NCBI GenBank assembly: GCA_031763025.1
Contig: JASSKH010000001.1
Location: 22,383,840-22,447,839, forward strand
Reading direction: 5' to 3'
Length of the DNA stretch: 64,000 nt
Source: Macrocystis pyrifera
Taxonomy: Eukaryota; Sar; Phaeophyceae; Laminariales; Laminariaceae
Shown: in pieces, positions 45,922 through 55,400 of the stretch
Numbering within the stretch: position 1 is the stretch's first letter
Layout of the letters: the number at the start of each line of letters is the position of its first letter
Notes under the pieces: generated by a model
The model's database searches: none
Seen by the model: the letters and a program-made list of their open reading frames with translations, nothing else
Told to the model about the DNA's origin: nothing
Position numbers and translations under genes: made by a program

Positions 45922-48111
45922 ATCCCCGCGATCCCCTAGCTACCGCTACCGCACGCGGCGCGGCGGTATATCAGTTCTGTTCTGTTCGGCGTGATTCGGT
46001 TTGGTTTGGTTTGGTTCGGTTCGGTTCGGTTTTGTTCGGTGTCGTTTTTGTTCGGTCGGGTTGGTTTTGCTTGTTAAAAAAAACAGGGGAAAGGGAGTGC
46101 GAACTGCGAACCGAGCTCCAAATGAATCACTTTTCCCATATCGCCTGCTGCTGTTTCTGGCCGCGTCTTCGTCGCTCCGGCTGACGATCTCTTCCGGCCT
46201 CCTTCCTCCACGTGTCCGCCTGCTGGACTACTCTTGCACCCAAGGCCCCTCAGAAGGTACGCCGTTGGACGTGTGTGGAGGCTAGGGGCGGGCGGGGTTT
46301 GGGGTAGAATACCCTTCTACTGTACTATTACTATGTGGGGGGGTAGGGAAAGGGTGTACAGTTGGTTTCGTATGGTTACTTGCGACAAGGTCAACTCTAA
46401 ATAGGTGTGACTGTACGGGTTCTACAAAGATTGTCGGGCGGTGAATTAACGGGACTAGTCTTATTGTGTCTTGGCTTGCCACAGGTACGGCAGTAATCTC
46501 ATGCGTTTATGTGACGTGGGATACCTGCTATCTGGTACTATTACGGGGGACCATAGTAAATAGGACCAAATATTGCTAGTAAATCAGTAGTAAAAACAGG
46601 GAAATATGTACCTGGTATATGTTTTTGTGTGTACCGTAGGTCCTATTTACTATGGTCACCCGTAATAGGTGTGTTCTATGGAATGATACCCTATGGCTGC
46701 CAGGTGTGTATGACTGTTTCCTGTACTATTTATATTGATCGCAGTGTCGGGGGGGGAAGGTTATCAGGAAATCGAATTGAGGTTTGGACAGACCAGGGCT
46801 CGAGCGAGGAAGAGGGAGGTGGCGTGCTTTTGCCTTTACGCGAGAACGTTGGAAGTCCCGCCCCGCCCCCCTTGCACCGTCTCGAAGTCGATGGATGGAT
46901 AATGGCCAGCTGACTATAGCAAGCAACAAATGAGTACGCCACCGCCTCCCCCCGCCTCCCCTTCATATCACTCTCTGTCCGTCACGGCGATATTCATTGA
47001 AAAACGCGGCGCGGTGTTTTTTTGTGTCAGGTGGCGAAGGTCGTGAAGTCGAAGGCTGCCCCCGCTGCCAGGAAAGGCCCCGTAGCTACCAAGGCTGCCC
47101 CCGCTGCAAGGAAGGGCCCCGTGGCCGTGGCGAAGAAGGCCGCGCCCGCACCTAAGAAGGTGGCCGCAAAGCCGGCGCCGAAGGTGGGTTGGGGTTTCCG
47201 GTTTATGTTTTGTGCCGTTCTTTTGTCGGGAGGGACGAACGGCGCGTCTTTTCGTTTTTGCCTTGAGTATTTGTAAAAATCTAGAACGACGGCTGTGAGA
47301 TGGGGGGTTTTGTCGAAAGTCGCTTCGCAAGCTGCGTAGAATACTTCGCTCTTGCCTATGTGTCTATGACAACACGTATATAGTGCGATTGTGTGTATGA
47401 AATGTATGGTCAACTTCAGTGCTTCTGAAGTCGGTGCGTTTCTTGGTTAGCGATAGATACTGCGTCTCTTTGGTTGTGTTTTTTTTTTTTGCGTTTTTGT
47501 GACCTCCTTGGTCGAACGGGTGTATCTTGGCAGGTGGTCCGCGTGCCTACCAAGATCAATTTCATGGGGTCCAGTCTCACCGAGTGCATACGCTCGTAAA
47601 TACTTTTTCTTGCATGAAAATGGATTTGCGGAAAGCTCGAGAGCGTGATTTTAGCAATATTCGATGAAAATCGACGAGCAGAGGGAATGCTGAACCCTAT
47701 GCGCGATAAAAATGAAGGCACGTACCGGGGGGGACAAGGGATGGCACCTGTCACCACGGCCTGCCCAGAATATCGCTGCGAGGGTAAAACCTCCTAAAAG
47801 CTGGAAAGTGGAAGTGATGATAAAAAAAACTAAAAAAGTGAAAAATACCCGCCCGATCATGTGTACGTACGCAAGTCCATTTTTCGACCTAAACGAATAT
47901 GAGTACGCACGTATTGTATATTGAAAACGGTCTAAAAATCTAAATTCGCTTGTATCGTCTGTACCTGGTACACTGATTCATGATGGTTCTGTTGTCGCGT
48001 ACGTTTGTTCGCTCTCTTTCTGCGCCCATGCCGCCCTCGCAGAAGCAGGCCCCCAAGAAGGTCGCCCCGAAGGCTATGGGCAACATCAACAACTTGCCCA
48101 AGGCGCTCTAA
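38221..48111 (+). CDS. Plastid-targeted protein with basic Lys/Ala/Pro repeat tail, 7 or more exons
   Basis: Exons: 38221-38300, 41789-41958, 43701-43813, 44113-44263, 44839-44943, 47031-47183, 48043-48111 (TAA). The ATG sits in CACCATGA. Exon 1 gives MKTAVLSLVALTCSCADAF, a signal peptide with an ADA-F plastid motif, and a transit peptide runs into exon 2 (TAVAASSTSLR). The central domain contains GLLKEADFVPSEEWFGEYMG, YTLIQKLFGQTSNNKARMDL, EKDIPWLYNQHKTTRN and WTAKYGYGRFFPVYVDKSG. Exons 6 and 7 encode a basic tail with two tandem copies of KAAPAARKGPVA followed by KKAAPAPKK, ending in NINNLPKAL. I do not recognise the central domain. Phases agree at all junctions except exon 4 (ends phase 1) to exon 5 (opens phase 0), so a microexon or a different donor is missing there. 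A 12-nt microexon (46245-46256, APQK) between exons 5 and 6 is possible. Intron 1 is 3.5 kb. Confidence 0.75.
38878..38972. mobile_element. MITE-like element, family F
   Basis: Inverted ends: ACCACTCTGACCCGAAATAT at the left and ATATTTTGGGTCAGAGTGGT at the right, an almost perfect 20-bp pair around a short A/T-rich core. Related diverged copies lie at 37715-37800 and 59330-59412. Confidence 0.7.
39592..39838. repeat. Dispersed repeat family G, copy 1
   Basis: About 245 bp sharing GGTGCGATCGTTTT, GGCTCTCGACCAGATCTTTC, CCGAAAACGCCTCCC and AGCGCTGAAAA with 55935-56178. The ends carry a partial inverted repeat (CGCACAGGGGTGGGTGCGAT against ATCGCACACACCCCTGCGC), suggesting a DNA transposon derivative. 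Confidence 0.55.
43130..43385 (+). repeat. GATC-rich dispersed repeat, family I, in an intron
   Basis: CACCCGGCAAAATGAGCTGA, GAAAAGATCTAGGTCATGAA and AATGATCTGTAAATGATCTG match the family. It sits in the intron between plastid-gene exons 41789-41958 and 43701-43813. Confidence 0.5.
44527..44571. repeat. Poly-C tract
   Basis: About 44 consecutive C, 270 bp upstream of exon 44839-44943. A second C run is at 44777-44801 and a third at 45889-45921. The run at 44777 could contribute a polypyrimidine tract for that exon. Confidence 0.85.
45091..45184. repeat. Poly-G tract, about 90 bp
   Basis: A nearly pure run of G broken by a single T. It is the longest homopolymer in the window and sits directly next to a family C element, in the intron between exons 44839-44943 and 47031-47183. 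Its length in the assembly may be inexact. Confidence 0.9.
45185..45325 (-). mobile_element. Family C C-tailed element next to a 90-bp G run
   Basis: On the plus strand: a G run, then CTTGCTTGCCTTAGTCGTTT, GACTATTCACCGTGCATCCC, TTTCGAGACGGAGCACCGTT, GGCGTTGGGCGCTGATTACG and TTGTTTCCATATATTACATG. It recurs at 20448, 33740, 35455, 46840 and 58099, always beside a G or C run. It shares the order TAGTC-TGACCAT-CGCATCC-GACGGAGCAC with family B, so the two families look related. Confidence 0.65.
46546..46668. mobile_element. MITE family D
   Basis: Left end TTACGGGGGACCATAGTAAA and right end TTTACTATGGTCACCCGTAA, flanked by TA-rich sequence. It lies in the intron before exon 47031-47183 of the plastid gene. 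Confidence 0.65.
46870..46955 (+). mobile_element. Family C element, truncated
   Basis: CACCGTCTCGAAGTCGATGG, ATAATGGCCAGCTGACTATA, GCAAGCAACAAATGAGTACG, then a C-rich tail. It lies in the intron before exon 47031-47183 of the plastid-targeted gene. Confidence 0.5.
47520..47840 (+). mobile_element. SINE family A, full-length copy in an intron
   Basis: Same family as 34160-34492, in the same orientation. It carries a diverged A box (CTTGGCAGGTGG), a B box (GGTCCAGTCTC) and the body with ATTCGATGAAAATCGACGAG, and ends in GATGATAAAAAAAACTAAAA. It lies in the last intron of the plastid-targeted Lys/Ala/Pro-tail gene, between exons ending at 47183 and starting at 48043. Confidence 0.7.
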
Positions 48112-48965
48112 GCGGTGCGCGCTCGCTCGCGCGCGCAGTGTGGAGGAGATACATTACAAGCTTATCACATGGGTCTCTCGTTAGGGCAGCGTTGGCGGCG
48201 GCTGCTGCAGCAGCAGCAGCAGCAGCAGCAGCAGACGCGGTAGGAACGGAAGCTAAAGCAGTACCAGTACGTAGCAAAAACTAATGTTGTGGTTTTGTCC
48301 CGCTCTCCCGAGTCTCGGGGGCAGATTTATCGCGCGGCGGAAAAAACGTAGGATGGACGTATGATGCGAAACGTCAGTATCTGTCTCTCCTCCTGTCCGT
48401 GGAGAGGATCTTGGTCCGGCGGTGCTACTGTTTGTTCTTATGGCGCTGACTGACTGGATGCTGGACACTACTGTTGTGCTTGTTGATTCACTAGGGATTT
48501 CGCCTTTTTTTCCTCCCCCGCTCTGCCGATGAAGTACGTCTCTGTTGTTCGTCACGCCTCTTGGAACGGTTTTGGTGTGTTCCCAATCTGGACTAGTGAT
48601 GGGAACGTTTCGGTTCGCTTTTCCAAATTGGAGGAGGTTGAGGGTAGGGGGAGGGCACGGCCGGGAGGTGTAAGCGTTCTCAAGTTGATATCGCTGGGAT
48701 GTCTGCTATTTGCCGCTTTCGGAAGGGATGCCGCCGAGAAAAGTCACACAATGCGGAAGGAATCATGCTCTGTACTGCTGCTGTAGATCGTGGGTGTATA
48801 GTTGCGGCAGACCTTCAACGGATAGATCGGGAGGCCCTCCAACGGATAGATCGGGCGGGAAATGGTTGGGTTTGCTTTGAAAATAGATAGACAGCAGACG
48901 ACAGCAGAGGGTCTAGTGCGTGTCGTGTCACTCTGCTTCTGCTGCTTACTGCTGCTGCTTACTGC

Positions 48966-48996
<31 letters not shown>

Positions 48997-51900
48997 TCTT
49001 GTTGCCGACTGGTGCTGCTGGTGCTGCTGGCTGCTTTCGAGTAACATCTTCCACGGAGGGCTGTCTTAACTGTGTGCTGCGTTCCCTTTATATTTTGTGG
49101 CCCTTTTTTGTTTGGGCTCGCATGGGAAGGGTTGTTTCTGTGCTGTAGATGGGGGGGTTCCTCTGTCGGTTCTAATTTTCCCTCTGACAAGGGTATTCGA
49201 AAAGTTTTTACGCCGTAAACGAAGGAGGCATGTGCGTGTGCGGGGCGGCGGCAATTTTCCCTGCCTGCCCTCCCTTCCCTCTCGTGGTCCCAGCTAGGCC
49301 AAGGCTATACTGTCGGTCGACCCCGCAGCTTGGGCCAAGACTGCTGTCCATTATCGTTGCGATTTGAGATGAGGTGCCTCTTCTGCTCTCGACGAGGGAG
49401 CGTGTTTTTTTTTTCTCCGGGGTGTTTTAGTCGTACCGGTCAGCGGTTTCGGTTTGTTGGGATCGTTTGCAGTCTCCAGACCCCCCCCCCCCCCGTCAAC
49501 ACTTTGAGGGAAGGGCGGTGTCTGTCTGTTGTAAGGGGCGCAGGGGGGGCGTAGCTGCCGCCACCCTTGTTGACCCCACCCACTCTTCCTGCATGCAGCG
49601 AAGGAGGGGCCGTTGAAGAACTTTCCCCGCTTTTAAAATAGAACGCAGCTTGAATGCCATCATCCCAATGTCATAGCCGGTGCTTGTGGTGTTGCTGCAT
49701 ACCAGGTACACCGCACCACGACAATCTGTCCGGGCTTATCGTCGTTGTCGTCGTGTGATTTTGTTCGTTTTCGGTTGGTACTCGTACGCTACTCCTTCAG
49801 TAGTAGTAGTGATATCGTCACTCGTGAAGCCTATAGGTGTAATACCGCGCTCGCTCCACGATGTTTCTTTGGTCGTCAAACCTGTCTGTGCCTACGGCGG
49901 CGGCAGTTGGATATCTCCCTAAATAGACAAGCACACACACCTGCAAGTTTTCATGATGGTATTGTTTATGCCCACAAGCAGGGGGAGCCCAAGGGTCTGC
50001 CCATGGCGTACGAACTACGAGTAAGCCAGAGGTCCTCGTACATATAACCGTGTAACCATTTCAGTACCGAATAAATGACCACGCTCTTTTTCCAAGTAGT
50101 TGTCCTTGAAATAAATGCTAGAAAAAAGGGGTACGGATTAAAAAAACGTCGATCGCTATCCCAGTTTTTTTTTCAAGAAGCGACCACTTTTCGCGAACGA
50201 ACGATTCAAGGAAACAAACGCGGGTTTTCAGTGCGTGAGAGGCGTGAGCAGGGGAAAAAGCGCATTCGGTTAAAATACCATGCCTTCCTTCATTCCACCC
50301 AAACACGACCGGCCGGTCCAGCCAATCATGAAGAAAACATAGGGAGTGAAGGAATGGGGAGGGTTGAAACGAGCAAACTCCTCCTCCCCCGCGAGCCGAA
50401 ACCCCCCCCGAAGACCCTTTAAAGCAGACGTACGACTCGTGTACACCAGGTATCATTATTACGTATATACTTCGAAGTATCATGATCATATCAGACTACG
50501 AAAAAAAATGTGCAAATACTAGTGCAAGATAGGATAGGCGAGAATATTATTACATGCCATGCATGCCACAGTCCACGCTCACTCTCGTCGGCACCACGAC
50601 GAAAGCGTGAGATGCTTGGGGGAACAGTTGAAGGGGGCACCTATTGCCATCACATCAACATCTATTTGTCCACTCCGCTTCGGCCCTCTCTCACCCTGTA
50701 CGCATACCCACCCCGCCCCACACCTCGGCACCCCCGCCCCCGCGGCCGCCTCACAAGCGGTTCTTAGTAGGATCCAGCTCGCCCTTCATGCGACTCGCCG
50801 GGCACTTCACGACCCTTCGCGATTGGTGCAAACAGTGTCTGCCTGGTCGGTGAAAATCAGACGTTGCTCCGTCCCGGTGCTGTGGGGATGCCAGGGTCTA
50901 TGGTCATACATACGACTACGGCCATGCATGATATCGATTACACCCCCCCCGCGCGCGGACCCCGCCTCTCTCACCCGCGCAGCAAATGTATATATGAACA
51001 AGAAAAAGACCGACCCGCCGGCGCAAAAAAAAAACCGTCGTCGTGCTGTTTGTTCATCACGAACTCATTCTATCGTCAGGCCCAGCGGACCGGAAAAATC
51101 ACCACAGCCCTAGCCTTTCTCTCCCTTCGCACCAATGCCGGCACAACAAACGCGTGTCGGTACAATTATCCAATGTCGGTACAATTCACCAAACCCGGTA
51201 CGAGCAAAGAGCCACTGAACATCGAGCAAAGAGAACGGACCCCCCAGCTCCCGGCCTGCTACACTTTCCGCTTGAGCCCTCTATAACCTAACACCACGGT
51301 TGGGTGCAATAAACGCCTTCGATCTGGAGACCCCTTTGCCACTAACTGCGCCAGCGTTTTGGGGAAAAAACCATTTGAAATGCTACCTAGACTCGAAACG
51401 CTGCTGCAGTACTAGGATAAAGGTTAGGCTAGAAAAAACACCGCGGCCGTTTCAACCGAATACGGCTCCTTCGAGGCCATCTGCTTTGTGCTACAGGTGT
51501 ACACATACCGCCTGCACAAATGGACCCCCCCCCCCCAATGAACCACAGAGGTCAGTAAAGGATGGCACCGCGCCCTGACTTTACGACCAAGCGCAAGTCT
51601 TGGGACTCATCAATATCCATATCTACTGACTGTAGCACCTATCATTTCCTCAGTAGACCGATTGTAGGCAGCAGGGCACGATGACTGCCTCCGGCATAGT
51701 GGGACCAGTCTCCACCGCCAGGCCACCCTCCCCGCCCCGCGCTCGAAAAGTGAGTACAGTACAGAAAACAGACCCCACGTAAATAGCTCCTCCAACGTAA
51801 TCCAGACCTAGGAAACCGTCTTCTCAAAAGTATACAAAATCTACTTGAAGCAGGCATCACTGGGTCGGGGGGGAGGGGGGACGAACACTTCGGCAATTTG

Positions 51901-52421
51901 TCACTTGGTCCCACGCAAAATAGCGGCTTCGGAGCCCGGCCCGAGAAAAAAGGACCTAAACTGCGACACGATGCAGCCAAATCCCCACGTAGCTAAGTGG
52001 GCCTTTCTTTATGCGACAACCGCACCCAACAATGCTGAATATACATTTATGGCGGCCGCTTCCGCCGGGTCTCCAACCACGCAGGCGTTCTTTCGTTGAA
52101 CACCACAAGGCAATCAGTCGGCAGATGATGCCCACCCTCAACGACAGGAAAAAAATAGCCGGGTACGCACGATGAATGAAGCGGGGGGCGTCACAACAAA
52201 ACTTCCACAGCATTGCTTGGACAGCCATCATAGCCAATACCAACACGCTACGCGCGTGATCGTCGGTTGACCCCCCCCCCCCCCCCCCGCGCGCGCCTCT
52301 CCTATGAGACAGAAACTGAGCAGCGGCCGGCGAGCATTCTTTCGGGAGCGCCTCGCCTCGCCTCCTCTTCTACCTCCTGCCAGTATTTTTTATTGTGTTT
52401 TTGCTTGTTTTAGGAGTGGCC
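48112..52421. other. Region between plastid gene and MAD2
   Basis: Contains CAG/CTG microsatellites (48210-48233, 48940-49010), a C run (49483), family B (50742-50955) and a C run (52271-52288). A minus-strand stretch, 49692-49600, reads TSTGYDIGMMAFKLRSILKA after a TATGCAG acceptor and could be an isolated exon, but no partner exon was found. Confidence 0.4.
50742..50955 (+). mobile_element. Family B C-tailed element
   Basis: Sense-oriented copy: GCCTCACAAGCGGTTCTTAG, GTCTGCCTGGTCGGTGAAAA, TGCTCCGTCCCGGTGCTGTG, ACGACTACGGCCATGCATGA, then ATTACACCCCCCCCGCG. Confidence 0.6.
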
Positions 52422-55400
52422 TCAACACAACTCGTCCGTCTTGTTCTTGTAGGCAACAACAGTTTCGACCTTGTGAACCTGTAACGCAGACAAAAACAGC
52501 AAGCAGAGGCGTATGTATTGCGGGGGGAGAGCACGTAGTCAATGCAAAGAGGAAGATGGCTATCGCACGGGGGAGGAGAGGGGGCGTACTGTAGATGATA
52601 GTAGCTTTCAACCTTGTGAAGCCGTCACGCAGTCAAATTCACTAAAACTAGGCATATTGGAGGGGGGAGGAACCTTGCGAAGGTATGACGCACGTGAGAA
52701 TAACTAAAGTCAGTCATATTACCGAGGGGGGGGGGGGGGGGGGGGGGGGTAGGGCCTGCCCCGATGTCAAATCATTGTTGCGGTCGGTAGTGTGTGTCTG
52801 TCTGTCCATCCGTTCGTCTGTTTGTCCGTCTATCTGTCCGTATTCTGTCTCACCTTTATTGAAAATGAGTACAAGGTAACCCATAATTACGCAGACTCAA
52901 AATGATAACTTGGCGGCATAGTCGATGCTAATATTATTAATAGTAACGGCAACATACTGTAGTTGCTTCATGGTATCCGTCGGTAACCTCATTCGCCTGT
53001 CGGTCTCACCTTGGTGGAAAAAGAGCGCAGGGTAACCTCCGACGAGTCCTTTATGCTGCGAGGGTCAGACTCGTCCCATCCCGTCGGCACCTTGGCCTGG
53101 AAAAAAACAACCAATCGGGTGTAGAGAGTAGGCGGGGGGTTCAGCCAATCACAGACAGGAAATAAAAGAAAAAGGGCCAATTACCGATCACCTGGTGTAA
53201 CATAGACTATTGCTTTCGTTCATATACCTGGTATGCCACAGCAGCATGTGTTGTCAGAGGTGGCTAAATGTCTACGGGGTTCGGCGACTCACAGGAGACA
53301 GTAAACAAGGATCACTCGTATTTGAGCATGTATTCTTAGCGGCGGGTAGCAAACAAGGGACAATCGTGCTTACGCATGTCTTCCTAGTGGCGGATCAGTC
53401 AGCGGGGGTTGGGCCAATCACAGGAATGTAGCAGCCAACCGCCAAACGCTTGCTTGCCGAAAATGCAAGGGCCAATCGTGTTTACGCATGTCTTCTTAGT
53501 GGCAGATCAGTCAGCGGGGGTTGGACCAATCACAGGAATATAGCGGCCAACCGCCGAACGCCTGGTTGCCGAAAATGCTTGTTTTTACGCTGTATCGAGT
53601 ACATTTATCATTAGTAGTATAATGGTAGCGGGTAAATGTCGGCGGCAGCTCGGCCAATCAAAGGAGACGGCAGACAAGGACCAAATGTATTTGTTTACAT
53701 TACATTTACCGGTAGCTGGTACCAGGTAAGTATTTATTGTGGTGAGCACATGTTAGCGAGGAATGAGCCAATCACACGAGATTGCAACCAAGGAAAGGCA
53801 AATTAGGTACCACTTTTTCAAACACTAGAAGAAACAGATATTAGTTCGCAGTCACCGGTAAATGCCGCCGGGGTTCGTTCGGCCAGTCACAGAGGATTAA
53901 CTCATCGCCAAAATCGAGTCCGTGGTCACAGGGCACAGGACAGACTCCAACACCTCTGGAGTGGAACAAGACCTCAGGGAAACAAGAAAAAATAAAACTA
54001 ATGACACACACAAAAAAAAAACTGAATGAATGGAGCAACTTTGACAAAAGACATGAAAGTGAAATTAGTGTACGTATCATACGACCCAGATACACACGTT
54101 GTATTATACATGTTGCAACAGAAACCTAGCGGGTGGCAGCCACTACTGCTCGGGGCGGTGTAGCACTCAGAACTCAGAACCTACCATTGCTCCAGAAAAA
54201 AAAAAAAAAAAAACATGTATTTTTCTGACGCGTGCTCACGATAGAGGTGCGGGCACTTTTATTTTAGCCCTCCAAGGCAAATATTTCTGACTGACCGGGC
54301 TCCTCAACCCTTCACTAGGGCTGCAGTTCCAAGACGGTTACAACCCGATATCGCTGAAATACCATTTGTGTTTACGCTATTTTTCGTGACATACGCAGGC
54401 CACATACTACTGTATACACGTGGAAATTTTCATCGGTTAGCGTTATTTTTACCTTTTATCAAAATATTGTTTTTCGGTGAGGCATAGAGCTCCTTAAGTT
54501 TGAAGCCTCCGAAAAATTAGACGCTAATCTGTTTTTTGGTGAGGCATAGAGCTCCTTAAGTTTGAAGCCTCCGAAAAATTAGACGCTAATCTGTTTTTCG
54601 GTGAGGCATAGAGGTCCTTAAGTTTGAAGCCTCCGAAAAATTAGACGATGTCTCGACCGTAGCGTGCGTCCTCTTTTCTTACTATTAATATTAACAACCA
54701 TGTTTGGCTATGCTTACGGTGCAGCAGTGTATTCCGCCGAAATAGCGAAAACCGCCAAAAAAAAACTCACGTCGTTGCTAGTGTGTACGAGGAGGTCGAA
54801 GGAGCAAGGCTCGTCGAGGAGGGGCAGGAAGGTCACGCTGCTTGTGATCTGCCTGATCACGTTCTGGATCTCCTGCGTGATGGCCTTCTCAGATTTTCGT
54901 GGCTGCTCCGTGCTGTTGCTGCTCGTTTTGACCGTTTCCAGCCACGGCGCGACAAACGGAGGGAGGGGGGTGAGAAGGGCCACAGCGGCAGGCGTTCTTC
55001 GCGCACTTTTAAAAAAAAAGGAGGGGAGGGGGAGGGGAGTACTCATCGTCATGCACGGCCGTAGTCGTCGTATGACCATGAACCCCTCGCACCCCTTCAA
55101 CGCCGGGACGGAGCACGTCGGGTTTTCGCCGACCAAACAAACATTGGCTGCACCAAGAACCAAGCGCCATGAGGTGTTAGTTGGGCGAGTCGTAAGAAGG
55201 GTGAGCTGTAAGCAAAAACACACAGTAAATAAAAAACAGCGCGACACGTTGATATGTTTTTGTCACCATGGGGGTACCGGGGTATCACCCCAAGAAATTT
55301 CGAGGAAACGTCTTTTTTTTTTAGATGTACTTGGTATGCCGTTGTCTATATACCAGGTACTCGGAGGTATATATATACCTTCCGTCTTTGAGGACTGGTC

